A stretch of 64,000 bases of DNA from Neobacillus nitrireducens. Lineage in GTDB: Bacteria; Bacillota; Bacilli; Bacillales; Cytobacillaceae. A model generated the notes under the pieces. That model made no database searches and had not been told where the DNA came from. It saw only the letters and a list, made by a program, of their open reading frames with translations. Location of the stretch: positions 3,674,501-3,738,500 of the forward strand of contig NZ_CP133262.1 of assembly GCF_030915405.1 (NCBI RefSeq), read 5' to 3'. Position 1 is the first letter of the stretch. The number at the start of each line of letters is the position of its first letter. Shown here piece by piece: positions 36,933 through 44,930 of this stretch. Position numbers and translations under genes: made by a program.

Positions 36933-37174
36933 GATTTAGACTAAAATATCATCTTTCCTTCGAACTAACTTCCTTTGTGTCAAATTAGTGAATTTTTCTG
37001 TAACAGAATCACTCAGTATTCAACATATTACGAGTGTAACAATAAAATTAATACCATAAACATCATGAAGGTAGTAGTTAATTGTCGATATTTGATGATG
37101 GAAACTAGTTCTATGAATCCGCTTTCAATTGGTACACTAAGGTTCCTAGTCAAATATTAAGGAGTTAAGCGATA

Positions 37175-37339
37175 ATGAAAAACGAAGATCTATTTATACA
37201 AATCGAAAATTTAAGAAATAAAATGGTAAGAGCAGGTCTATCGAAAGGTTTTACCTCCGCTGAAACTGTTACCTTAAGTGAAAGACTTGATAAGTTAATC
37301 AACTTACAAATGGGGTTACTTACGAATATTTCAGCCTGA
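37175..37339 (+). CDS. Spo0E-like aspartyl-phosphate phosphatase
   Basis: A 54-codon ORF with AAGGAG upstream. The translation has the family's two helices: EDLFIQIENLRNKMVRAGL, then AETVTLSERLDKLINLQ. LSERLD matches the SQELD-type active motif closely, with the final acidic residue kept. Spo0E-family proteins remove phosphate from Spo0A~P and delay sporulation. It stands alone between unrelated genes. Confidence 0.78.
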   Translation: MKNEDLFIQIENLRNKMVRAGLSKGFTSAETVTLSERLDKLINLQMGLLTNISA

Positions 37340-37382
37340 TTACATATTTTGTGACCTTTAGTAGATTGATAGGGAAAAGAAT

Positions 37383-37395
37383 GACACCAGACACC
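37383..37395. repeat. Dispersed palindrome, copy 2 (degenerate)
   Basis: gacaccagacacc, one mismatch away from the reverse complement of GGTGTCAGGCACC-type copies. Confidence 0.4.
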
Positions 37396-37420
37396 AAATC
37401 AAAAGCGATAACTTACCAAG

Positions 37421-37467
37421 AAAAAAGCGGAAAAGACCTGTATAGGTCAGGTCTTTTCCGCTTTTTA
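37421..37467. terminator. Bidirectional terminator
   Basis: A perfect 19-bp stem (37422-37440 with 37448-37466) with a 7-nt loop and A/T runs on both sides. It ends the leftward Gly/His-rich gene and backs up the Spo0E-like gene. Confidence 0.9.
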
Positions 37468-37484
37468 ACTATTGCTTCTTTTAA

Positions 37485-37838
37485 CTAATACGGATAGCCA
37501 CCATAACCACCATAGCCTCCATATGGATAGGTTACAGGTGTTGGGTACGGTGCTGGATATGAAGTTGGATATGGTACTGGATATGGGTAGCCCCCGCCAG
37601 AAGACAAGGCCCCGATCGTTAGTCCTCCTAACAATCCGCCAACAAAAGGTGTGCCAAAGCCGCCGTGATGACCTCCTCCATGATATCCTCCTCCATGATA
37701 CCCGCCATGAAATCCTCCTCCGTGATAACCACCGTGATGTCCATCATATCCGCCATATCCACCCATTCCACCGTGTCCACCCATTCCGCCATGTCCGCCA
37801 AACTGTCCTCCGCCGTGAAATCCTTCCATCATATACAT
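37485..37838 (-). CDS. Gly/His/Tyr-rich low-complexity protein
   Basis: A 117-aa protein made almost entirely of Gly, His, Tyr and Pro. The first half has many HGG and YHGGG units, the middle has a short hydrophobic GGLLGGLTIGAL stretch, and the last third is Tyr/Pro/Gly-rich (PYPVPYP, YGGYGGY). No signal peptide. Such composition fits a spore-coat or exosporium component or a metal-binding protein, but this is inference. GGAG upstream of the ATG. Confidence 0.6.
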   Translation of the reverse strand: MYMMEGFHGGGQFGGHGGMGGHGGMGGYGGYDGHHGGYHGGGFHGGYHGGGYHGGGHHGGFGTPFVGGLLGGLTIGALSSGGGYPYPVPYPTSYPAPYPTPVTYPYGGYGGYGGYPY

Positions 37839-38210
37839 ACATCTCCTTTTTTAATCAATAACGAATGATCCTACTGGTTACCCGTGGAAAAAATGGGTTA
37901 CCTTTTGTACTGTATGCATGATAAACGTCCAATGAATGGGCGCTTAATGGATTCGGGATTGTTGATATTCAAATGATTCGTTTTACCTTCTCCTCTTATT
38001 CTTTTGTTTTTCCAATATATTGAAAATCGGTGATATAAAAAAAGTCGTTTATCACAAAATCTAATCCTATTATTCGACTCGTTCAAAGAAAATTCTACAA
38101 AACATTACAAATTCATTACAATTTAGCCATTTTCATTGTTATTCTTCTCCTACAAACTTAAACTATAACTATATGAGTCGGAAAATTTTGCTAGGAAAAG
38201 GTGACAATGT
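37839..38210. other. Intergenic region between divergent genes
   Basis: About 370 nt with no supported gene. It must carry the promoters of the Gly/His-rich gene (leftward) and the NlpC/P60 gene (rightward). AT-rich hexamers are present but I cannot assign a clear -35/-10 pair. Confidence 0.4.
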
Positions 38211-39428
38211 ATGAAACGGAAAATTTTAATATATTCAGTATCGTTTGCTCTGTTAACAACTATTTTTCAAGCAACGCCTGCTTTTGCAAAACCAACTGTA
38301 ACACAAGTACAGATTGATGAGACAAAAGTAGAGATTAATAAGACAGTTGACCAAATTGATGACTTAGAGACGAAGGTTCAGCAACTCGATGATCGAATCA
38401 TCATCGGAATGGAAAAAAGTAAACAACTAAGCGATGATATTAAAGCACAACAAGATCAAATCGTAAAAACAAATGCTGAAATCGAAACAGCAAGAAAAGA
38501 CTTAGAAACAAACAAAGACTATTATTCTGAAAGACTAAGAGCCATGCAGGCACAAGGGAAGCAGTCAATTATCACTTATGCAGAATTTATTGTGTCGTCT
38601 AAAGATTTTTCCCAGTTATTAACACGCTCCACTGCAGTAATGTCAATTCTTGAAAGTAATACAGATATAATGAAGGCTTTATCTGAAAAAGAAGCAACAT
38701 TAAAAGGTTCAGAGCAAAAGCTTGAAAAGGAATTAGACAAATTAAAAAACAGCCAGGATGAATTAGCTGCAGAAAAGAAGCAGATAGTAGCAGATAAACA
38801 AGAAATTACGACAGTTTTGGCAAAATCAAAAGACACCTTAAAGCAAAAACAATCGCAACTAGCTTATCAACAAACAGAAAAAGATGCCCAAGATAAAGCA
38901 AGACAAGCAGCAGAAGAAAAGGCAAGACAAGAGGCACAAGAAAGAGAAAGAGCAAGACAGGTAGTACAAGAAAGATCAAGCCAACAAGCACCAGAGAGTC
39001 CAAGCCAACCGGAGCAAAATACTCCTGTAAATAATCCATCCATATCCGATGCACCACAGGAAACCGTGTCTAATTCGGGAGATGCAGATGAGATGATCGC
39101 ATATGCGAAAAGATTTTTAGGGGTTCCTTATGTTTGGGGCGGAACAACGCCAAATGGATTTGACTGTTCAGGATTCACCCAATATGTGTTCCGTTCGATT
39201 GGGATTTCCCTTCCGCGGGTTTCTCGTGACCAGCAGGATGTTGGAACTGCAATTTCTCCGTACAATGTCCAAAAGGGTGATTTAGTATTTAGGGGTAACC
39301 CTGCCCACCATGTCGGCATCTATATTGGCGGGGGGAAATTTATTCATGCCCCGCAAACGGGTGATGTTGTGAAAATTGCTACTTATAACCCAGCTAAATT
39401 TACAACTGCTGCTAGAGTATTGCACTAA
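38211..39428 (+). CDS. Coiled-coil NlpC/P60 cell-wall endopeptidase (CwlO/PcsB-like)
   Basis: A 405-aa secreted protein. Residues 1-26 are a signal peptide ending AFA. Residues about 32-240 are long coiled coil, as in PcsB and CwlO. A basic/Gln/Pro linker follows. Residues about 290-405 are an NlpC/P60 domain with catalytic C319 (DCSGF), H367 (HHVGIY) and a third His near 379. It cleaves D-gamma-Glu to diaminopimelate bonds in stem peptides. Such enzymes are normally held inactive by the coiled coil until activated by FtsEX. Monocistronic. Confidence 0.88.
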   Translation: MKRKILIYSVSFALLTTIFQATPAFAKPTVTQVQIDETKVEINKTVDQIDDLETKVQQLDDRIIIGMEKSKQLSDDIKAQQDQIVKTNAEIETARKDLETNKDYYSERLRAMQAQGKQSIITYAEFIVSSKDFSQLLTRSTAVMSILESNTDIMKALSEKEATLKGSEQKLEKELDKLKNSQDELAAEKKQIVADKQEITTVLAKSKDTLKQKQSQLAYQQTEKDAQDKARQAAEEKARQEAQERERARQVVQERSSQQAPESPSQPEQNTPVNNPSISDAPQETVSNSGDADEMIAYAKRFLGVPYVWGGTTPNGFDCSGFTQYVFRSIGISLPRVSRDQQDVGTAISPYNVQKGDLVFRGNPAHHVGIYIGGGKFIHAPQTGDVVKIATYNPAKFTTAARVLH

Positions 39429-39444
39429 AAATAGATTAAGAGGA

Positions 39445-39476
39445 AAAAAGGCTTGGAGGAAACTCCAGGCCTTTTT
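39445..39476 (+). terminator. Terminator of the NlpC/P60 gene
   Basis: An 11-bp stem AAGGCTTGGAG/CTCCAGGCCTT (G-U pair) with a GAAA-type loop and T5 tail. Confidence 0.85.
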
Positions 39477-39596
39477 CTATACAATTCTATATTTAATATC
39501 AATCGGCAGTTGGGTATATGCCCATCAAGGTTTTTTTACTATATAGGAAATTATGAAATATTTAATTATGGATAAATTGATTTAGTATCTTTGAAT

Positions 39597-39738
39597 CCAG
39601 CTCCAGCGCCCAACGGCTAGTGTCCTTCGCTCTCCGCCCTACGATAAGTCAAGCACGAATGCGCTAACGCCCTTCGTGTTTCCTTTATCTCAGTTGGAGC
39701 GCTCTAGGCCATACGCCGCTGAACGGGCGCTTGCGCCT
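39597..39738. repeat. Interspersed repeat of about 145 bp, copy 2
   Basis: Near-full-length partner of 33219-33366. Shared stretches include gtgtccttcgctctccgccc, ctacgataagtcaa and gcgctctaggccatacgccg. Ends ggcgcttgcgcc. It lies between the NlpC/P60 terminator and the leftward GerP-like gene. Confidence 0.8.
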
Positions 39739-39760
39739 TTTGTTCCTATTATGTCTTAAG

Positions 39761-39973
39761 TTAGTTATCCTGAACGATGGGTTGGTCAAGTACATCCGCA
39801 TTGACGGAAGTGGTTGTATTTTGACCAGTAATCGTCGTGATCGTAATCCCAGCATTTGTAGATCCGGAACCGTGTGTACTTTTTACGGCACTTTTGGGCG
39901 ATATAAACAAGGAATTTCCAAATTGGACAATTCCCCCGCTGACTGTATCAATCTTTACTGGTAATTCAGACAT
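39761..39973 (-). CDS. GerPA/GerPF-family spore germination protein
   Basis: A 70-aa protein closely matching the small GerPA/GerPF family: VSGGIVQFGNSLFISPKS, then GSGSTNAG, then a C-terminal DVLDQP. These proteins are made in the mother cell and help germinants reach inner receptors through the coat. Here the gene is alone, not in a gerPABCDEF operon. RBS AAAGGA lies 9 nt before the ATG. Confidence 0.85.
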   Translation of the reverse strand: MSELPVKIDTVSGGIVQFGNSLFISPKSAVKSTHGSGSTNAGITITTITGQNTTTSVNADVLDQPIVQDN

Positions 39974-40205
39974 TAAAGAACATCCTTTGCTTTTTAATAA
40001 CTTACTATATGCGCATTTAAGGGGAATTGTTCAGAAATGGAAACTCTAAAAAGCTACCATACGTCTGCTTTTAGAGCTGTTCAAACCTTCGTCAAAACAT
40101 TTCAAACAAAATGTGAACTTATCACTATACCCATATTGCTAAACAAAAAAAGGGAATATAGTGTAATCATAAAGAACAAACAAAATTTGAAAGGCGGAAT
40201 GAATT

Positions 40206-40724
40206 ATGTTTAACAAATTTTTAAGAGAAAATAAAATTGCAGCGGCTATTCTTACTGTCTTACGTTTATACCTTGGCTATTCTTGGCTTACAGCAGGTTA
40301 TGGAAAATTATCTAGCGGCGGCTTCGATGCGGCAGGCTTCTTAAAAGGAGCAATCGCAAATCCAGTCAAAGGTCCAGATGGCGCCGTTGTTTTTGGCTGG
40401 TATGTTGACTTCTTGAAACACTTTGCACTGCCAAACGTTGATATCTTCAACATAATCGTACCTTGGGGCGAAACTTTAATCGGCTTAGGTTTAATTCTAG
40501 GTTGCTTAACAACTACTGCGATGTTCTTTGGTTTAGTAATGAACTTCAGCTTCTTCTTAGCAGGAACAGTATCTCATAACCCTAGAGACATCTTCTTAGG
40601 ATTTATCATCTTAACAGCTGGTTACAATGCAGGAAGAATCGGTTTAGACCGTTGGGTCGTTCCATTTGTTAGAAAAATAAGCAAAAAAGAAACTGGTCCT
40701 GAAAAAGCAAAAGTAAGTGCATAA
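40206..40724 (+). CDS. DoxX-family membrane protein
   Basis: A 172-aa protein with about four membrane helices. It resembles the DoxX/DoxD family by RLYLGYSWLTAGYGKL near residues 20-35, a conserved PWGETLIGLGLILG helix and a C-terminal GRIGLDRW. DoxX proteins are linked to thiosulfate:quinone oxidoreductase or thiol-stress complexes in some species; function here is open. AAAGG precedes the ATG. Confidence 0.78.
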   Translation: MFNKFLRENKIAAAILTVLRLYLGYSWLTAGYGKLSSGGFDAAGFLKGAIANPVKGPDGAVVFGWYVDFLKHFALPNVDIFNIIVPWGETLIGLGLILGCLTTTAMFFGLVMNFSFFLAGTVSHNPRDIFLGFIILTAGYNAGRIGLDRWVVPFVRKISKKETGPEKAKVSA

Positions 40725-40738
40725 ATAGCATCAAAGAG

Positions 40739-40775
40739 GCAGAAGTTCACCTTAAAGTTGAACTTCTGCTTTTTA
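40739..40775 (+). terminator. Terminator of the DoxX-like gene
   Basis: An 11-bp stem around GCAGAAGTTCA/TGAACTTCTGC, with T-rich tail. Confidence 0.88.
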
Positions 40776-40870
40776 TTTTGAGCATCACAGTTATGAAGTA
40801 AATATTTATTTTTAGATTTTGTTCCAAATCCCCTTTTGCTCCATATGCTTTAGGATAAGGGGTGAATATA

Positions 40871-41164
40871 ATGTCAACAGACCAATTCGACATCGACACG
40901 TTAAAGCACATAAGGAACAAACTTGATTACATTTACTTTATTGCAAAAAGCAATTACAATGACAACCCTGAATTAATGGACACGATTGAAAACTTAGCTC
41001 TGATTTCAAACATGTTTACGAATGTAAAGATTCAAGAGCTAAGCAAGAAAAAGGAAACATCAAGCCCTCAAGGGTACATTTTATCAAAACTATCTCACTC
41101 CTACTCGAGAATGAAGGAGTATGAAAAACAAAAAGAAACTGATTTCCCAACTTGGAAGCTATAA
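40871..41164 (+). CDS. Small protein of unknown function
   Basis: A 97-aa predicted soluble, mostly helical and charged protein (FDIDTLKHIRNKLDYIYFIAKS; later KLSHSYSRMKEYEKQKE). No recognised family. AAGGGGTG lies 6 nt before the ATG at 40871, which is preferred over the in-frame GTG at 40862 that overlaps this RBS. Monocistronic with its own terminator. Confidence 0.6.
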   Translation: MSTDQFDIDTLKHIRNKLDYIYFIAKSNYNDNPELMDTIENLALISNMFTNVKIQELSKKKETSSPQGYILSKLSHSYSRMKEYEKQKETDFPTWKL

Positions 41165-41217
41165 AACACGCTATCTGCCAGTAATCGATAAATTGATACA
41201 AACTCATAACCAAGCTC

Positions 41218-41249
41218 AGAGAGAAGTGCTTATTGTACTTCTCTCTTTC
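41218..41249 (+). terminator. Rho-independent terminator
   Basis: A 10-bp perfect stem AGAGAGAAGT/ACTTCTCTCT with a T-rich tail. Confidence 0.8.
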
Positions 41250-41258
41250 AATGCCATT

Positions 41259-41271
41259 GGTGCCTGACACC
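41259..41271. repeat. Dispersed palindrome, copy 3
   Basis: ggtgcctgacacc, reverse complement of the copy at 36920-36932, again next to a terminator. Confidence 0.55.
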
Positions 41272-41408
41272 AAATAGTAAAAAATAATTTGTAAATTTTG
41301 TATAATTATTTTGAAAAACAAAATTTTCCTTAAAATCAGCATAACAGTCGTAGTATAATAGAATTTATGAGCTTATCAGACATTTAAACTATTATACTAG
41401 GAGGAAAA

Positions 41409-43439
41409 ATGAGGAAAGTAGTCATCTCTGTCTTGTCACTATTGCTTTTTGTTTTCGTACACCCATCTTTTATGTACGCAGCGGGAACGACATACCCGAA
41501 AGTAAATGATTATATCACTTCTAAGAAGCTAATTCCTGCGAAAGTTGAATATGATCATAAAGACATATTTACTAAATTTACTTATCGTAATGGTTATGGT
41601 GAAGCGGAGGGCGTGGTTGCTCATGAGACAGCAAACAACAACTCAACCATAACCGGTGAGATAGCTTATATGTCGAGAAACAATCGAAGTGCCTTTGTGC
41701 ATGCGTTCGCTGATGGTTCGCGTGTAATTGAAATTCATGACCCGAATTATGGAGCCTGGGGTGCTGGTCCCTATGCGAATGAACGATTTGTCCATGTTGA
41801 GTTAGTGCGAGTAAAGACGTTTGATCAATTTGCCCGATCCATTAATAATTATGGGAATTACATTGCATCTTTGCTCTATGATTATAATTTGCCATTGGTA
41901 AATGCAGAAAAAACAGGCGAAGGGACACTCTGGTCGCATTCCGCGGTCACCAATCACCTGGGGGGTACCACCCACGCGGATCCAATTGCTTATTTTAATA
42001 AGTGGGGCTATAGCTGGGACCAGTTTGTTAAACTGGTCACGACGAAATATAAAACACTCCCGAATAAAACAGAGACTACCAATCGCTTAGGACAGGTCCT
42101 AAGCAGCGAGGTAATGATTTATCAGGACTATAATAATCCTGCATCCGCTACTCCAGCAGGTGAAACGAATACGAACCAAACCTTTTATATTAAAAGTTTA
42201 GCTTTTGTAAGTGGGCAAACATATTATCTCCTAAGTGAGCAGCCTAGCAGTGTTGACGGTGTTATCGGCTGGGCAAAGGCCTCTGATTTGCTTTCGTATC
42301 CAGAATCGACTGTAAAATCTACAGCGAAAACCTTATATATTAAAGGAATAGGCGGTGCGTATAGCAAGCCATGGGGCATGCAGAAGGATGCCATCTATCG
42401 TTCTCTATCCAACTATAAAGGCCAGGAGTTTAAAGTAAATGGGACCGAAACCGTTGGGAATATGATCTGGTATCGTGGGGATCTCGATGGAAAAACAGTC
42501 TGGCTCTATTCGAGCAGAGTGGTTCCAAAAGTGGAGCAGACTACCAGTCGGTTAGGGCAGATTAGAAATAGCAGCGTACAGATTTATAAATCTGTTGGTA
42601 CACAGGTGGGAGCCATCCAAGCAGGTTCAACCTATACTGGGACTGTTTTCTACATTAAGAAGCAGGCAATCATCAACGACCAAACATATTATCTAATTAG
42701 TAAACAGCCTAGTAGTGTAACTGGCTTGATCGGCTGGGTAAAATCAGCTGATCTAATTAATTATTCGCATACTACCACTGACAGAATTGTAAAAACGATG
42801 TATTTGACCGGCAAAGGCAGTGCGTATAGCAAGCCTTGGGGCAGTACGAAGGAAATCACTTTTAAAGATCTTTCGAAAAATAAAAACCAAACATTTAAGG
42901 TGAATTTAACTGAAAAGGTAGGCACTACCACTTGGTACCGTGGAAGCTTGGCTGGGAAGACCGTTTGGGTGTCAGGCGGGTACCTAACCAATACACTGGA
43001 AAGTTCGACCAACCGTTTGGGTAAAATCAAAAAAAGCAATGTCAAGATTTATAGGAAGCTAGGGTCGAGCTCGTACTTTAAGGCTTGGTCATCGTATACC
43101 AATAAGGTTTACTATATTAAGAGAAAAGGTATGCTGAATGGGCAAACATATTATTTAATCAGTAAAAGTTATAAAGGTGCAAACGTAGTTGGCTGGGTAA
43201 AATCCACCGATTTAACGTCCTATGGATATTCCGTGGTAAGTAATAAAGCCAAGACGTTTTCTATCAAAGGAACAGGCAGTGCCTATAGCAAAGCCTGGGG
43301 CGGGAAGAAAGATGTCGTTTATAAGAAACTTTCAACATACAAAAACAAGAAATTCACAGCGGACCTTGCAGCGAAGGTTGGAAATACCACCTGGTATCGA
43401 GGCAAGTTGGCTGGAAGGACCGTTTGGTTGCAACAATAG
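41409..43439 (+). CDS. N-acetylmuramoyl-L-alanine amidase with GW repeats
   Basis: A 676-aa secreted autolysin. Residues 1-24 are a signal peptide. Residues about 40-200 are an amidase_2 domain (GVVAHETAN with H72, LWSHSAVTNHLGGTTHADP with later zinc ligands) that splits the muramic acid to L-alanine bond. Residues about 220-676 hold three long repeats, each two GW-type SH3 modules (YYLLSEQPSS, IGWAKASDL; WYRGDLDGKTVWL), which bind wall teichoic or lipoteichoic acid. The layout matches Atl/AtlA-type autolysins without the glucosaminidase half. Confidence 0.9.
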   Translation: MRKVVISVLSLLLFVFVHPSFMYAAGTTYPKVNDYITSKKLIPAKVEYDHKDIFTKFTYRNGYGEAEGVVAHETANNNSTITGEIAYMSRNNRSAFVHAFADGSRVIEIHDPNYGAWGAGPYANERFVHVELVRVKTFDQFARSINNYGNYIASLLYDYNLPLVNAEKTGEGTLWSHSAVTNHLGGTTHADPIAYFNKWGYSWDQFVKLVTTKYKTLPNKTETTNRLGQVLSSEVMIYQDYNNPASATPAGETNTNQTFYIKSLAFVSGQTYYLLSEQPSSVDGVIGWAKASDLLSYPESTVKSTAKTLYIKGIGGAYSKPWGMQKDAIYRSLSNYKGQEFKVNGTETVGNMIWYRGDLDGKTVWLYSSRVVPKVEQTTSRLGQIRNSSVQIYKSVGTQVGAIQAGSTYTGTVFYIKKQAIINDQTYYLISKQPSSVTGLIGWVKSADLINYSHTTTDRIVKTMYLTGKGSAYSKPWGSTKEITFKDLSKNKNQTFKVNLTEKVGTTTWYRGSLAGKTVWVSGGYLTNTLESSTNRLGKIKKSNVKIYRKLGSSSYFKAWSSYTNKVYYIKRKGMLNGQTYYLISKSYKGANVVGWVKSTDLTSYGYSVVSNKAKTFSIKGTGSAYSKAWGGKKDVVYKKLSTYKNKKFTADLAAKVGNTTWYRGKLAGRTVWLQQ

Positions 43440-43474
43440 TTTGCTACTGTTACTTTGAAGGTAGGTAAAGGAAA

Positions 43475-43518
43475 GCAAGAAACCCCCTTAGACAATCATC
43501 TAAGGGGGTTTCTTGCTA
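43475..43518. terminator. Bidirectional hairpin between convergent genes
   Basis: A perfect 19-bp stem (43475-43493 with 43500-43518) with a 6-nt loop ends both the amidase and the convergent transporter gene. The T-run lies inside the stem rather than after it. Confidence 0.7.
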
Positions 43519-44433
43519 CTAATTAAAGGTCTCTTCACTGATCGTTTGTTGAACTGGTTTTTGCTGCTGGCTCAAAAAGAAGAACACGCCGAGTAGGACG
43601 AGCAGGCCGCCGGCAATTTGCCATGGCACAAGATGCTCATTTAATAATATGACTGCTAGAATCGTAGCGCCAACGGGTTCACCTAAAATACTCATCGAGA
43701 TCGTTGTCGCATTGACGTAGTTTAAGAGCCAGTTATTAATTACGTGGCTGACGGTTGGAACAGTGGCAAGTAACAGGAAAATCCCCCATTCCTTGGCTGG
43801 ATAAGCGGTTAAAGAAACGCTAGTCGATACGTTATAAATGGTTAGAACAATGGCAGCGGAGAAAAATACACAAAAGCTATAAAGCCAATGGGATACTTTT
43901 TTCACAACTGATTGGCCAATTAATAAGTAGCCAACAACAGCAATTACGCTAAAAAAGGAAAGTAGATCGCCCATAATCGCATCCTTATTTAAGCCAAAAT
44001 CTCCCCAGCCAATCATTATTGCGCCGATGATGGCAATCCCCATCGTCATCATTGCGGAAAACGTAGTGCGCTCTTTAAAAAGGAAAAATCCCCCTACTAA
44101 CGAGACAATCGGCTGTAAGGCAAGGATGATGGTCGAGCTTGCGACCGTTGTTAATTTCAGGGACCCGAACCATAAAACAAAGTGTAGAGCTAAAAAGAGA
44201 CCTGAAAAAAATAAAAAGAACCACTCTTTTTTCATGATATTTTTAAACTCACTGCGTTTATTCCAAACGATGGGCAGCATTAAGAGGCTCGCAAACCACA
44301 TCCGATACATACTCAAAATCGAGGCCGGTGCGTCTGACCATTTGACAAAGATCGCCGAAAATGAGATGGCAATAATAGAAATGGTAAGCGGCAGCCCAAT
44401 GGATTTGGAACTTACTTCTTGTTGTTTCATCAT
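43519..44433 (-). CDS. EamA-family (DMT) transporter
   Basis: A 304-aa membrane protein with ten helices in two EamA repeats (second from about residue 150). Family marks: SAIFVKWSDAPASILSMYRMWFASLLMLPI in helix 2-3 and NYVNATTISMSILGEPVGATILAVILLNEH in repeat 2. Drug/metabolite transporters export small metabolites such as amino acids. GGGGG directly precedes the ATG. It lies downstream of the c-di-GMP riboswitch and its small ORF on the same strand, but 165 nt away with no clear read-through signal. Confidence 0.85.
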   Translation of the reverse strand: MMKQQEVSSKSIGLPLTISIIAISFSAIFVKWSDAPASILSMYRMWFASLLMLPIVWNKRSEFKNIMKKEWFFLFFSGLFLALHFVLWFGSLKLTTVASSTIILALQPIVSLVGGFFLFKERTTFSAMMTMGIAIIGAIMIGWGDFGLNKDAIMGDLLSFFSVIAVVGYLLIGQSVVKKVSHWLYSFCVFFSAAIVLTIYNVSTSVSLTAYPAKEWGIFLLLATVPTVSHVINNWLLNYVNATTISMSILGEPVGATILAVILLNEHLVPWQIAGGLLVLLGVFFFLSQQQKPVQQTISEETFN

Positions 44434-44598
44434 TTCCCCCTATGTCTTTTGATAAGTATTTTTTTCATCAAATTGAACCTTCGCAACCCGAAAGTCTTCC
44501 GAAAATTATTATATCATAAAGGAGGGGGATAACCATTCACTAATAAATGCAAGAAAATTGGAAAATAATCAATTTGAGGTAATGGGTAGAATTACCTT

Positions 44599-44760
44599 TT
44601 AACAAGGATTGCTAATTTTCATTTTGTGGTAAGAAATCTTTCTTCGTAATTTATTCTTGATCTCAAAATCTAAACAACCTTGCAGTAATAATTCATGGTA
44701 ACCCATTTGAAAGAAGTGCCATTTTAATTTAAATTTGGACATAAATAAATAGATTCTCAT
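44599..44760 (-). CDS. Small 53-aa protein downstream of a c-di-GMP riboswitch
   Basis: A 53-codon ORF with ATG preceded by GGAGAG. It starts MRIYLFMSKFKLKWHFFQMG and ends in the basic KNKLRRKISYHKMKIS segment, strongly basic with a possible amphipathic or membrane-surface helix (KWHFFQMGYHELLLQGCL). It lies 40 nt after the riboswitch at 44800-44880, on the same strand. I do not recognise it, but the placement and RBS argue for a genuine regulated gene. Confidence 0.65.
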   Translation of the reverse strand: MRIYLFMSKFKLKWHFFQMGYHELLLQGCLDFEIKNKLRRKISYHKMKISNPC

Positions 44761-44799
44761 AATATCTCTCCTTCATTTAATCACAAATCGCAGGAGCCC

Positions 44800-44880
44800 G
44801 TATTCGGAAGCTGGCGAGCATCATCACAGATATTAGCCCCTATAGCTTTGCGTCACCATTTTTCAATGATTTTGCCATTA
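44800..44880 (-). ncRNA. Cyclic-di-GMP-I (GEMM) riboswitch, after motB
   Basis: Reading leftward: GGCAAA, a P2 stem ATCATT-GAAA-AATGGT with its GNRA tetraloop, GACGCAAAGC, then GGGGCTAA, a P3 region, and GCCAGCTTCCGAA. These are the conserved parts of the class I c-di-GMP aptamer. A TATAAT hexamer (44907-44912) lies just upstream but without a good -35; read-through from motB is also possible. Downstream a CTCCT could pair with the GGAG of the 53-codon ORF, suggesting translational control. Confidence 0.8.
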
Positions 44881-44930
44881 TCGTCCAATTTATGGAATAT
44901 GTAACTATTATAGTCTGGGAGACGAATAGA

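Noticed and set aside
36888-36987. Short ORF after AAGGAGG downstream of the 36423 gene
   Set aside because: Its start lies inside a terminator hairpin and it then crosses the dispersed GGTGTCAGGCACC palindrome; no family resemblance.
36975-37160. 61-codon ORF upstream of the Spo0E-like gene
   Set aside because: No RBS and biased, atypical composition.
37472-37861. Rightward ORFs opposite the Gly/His-rich gene
   Set aside because: They are shadows of the skewed codon composition on the other strand and lack RBSs.
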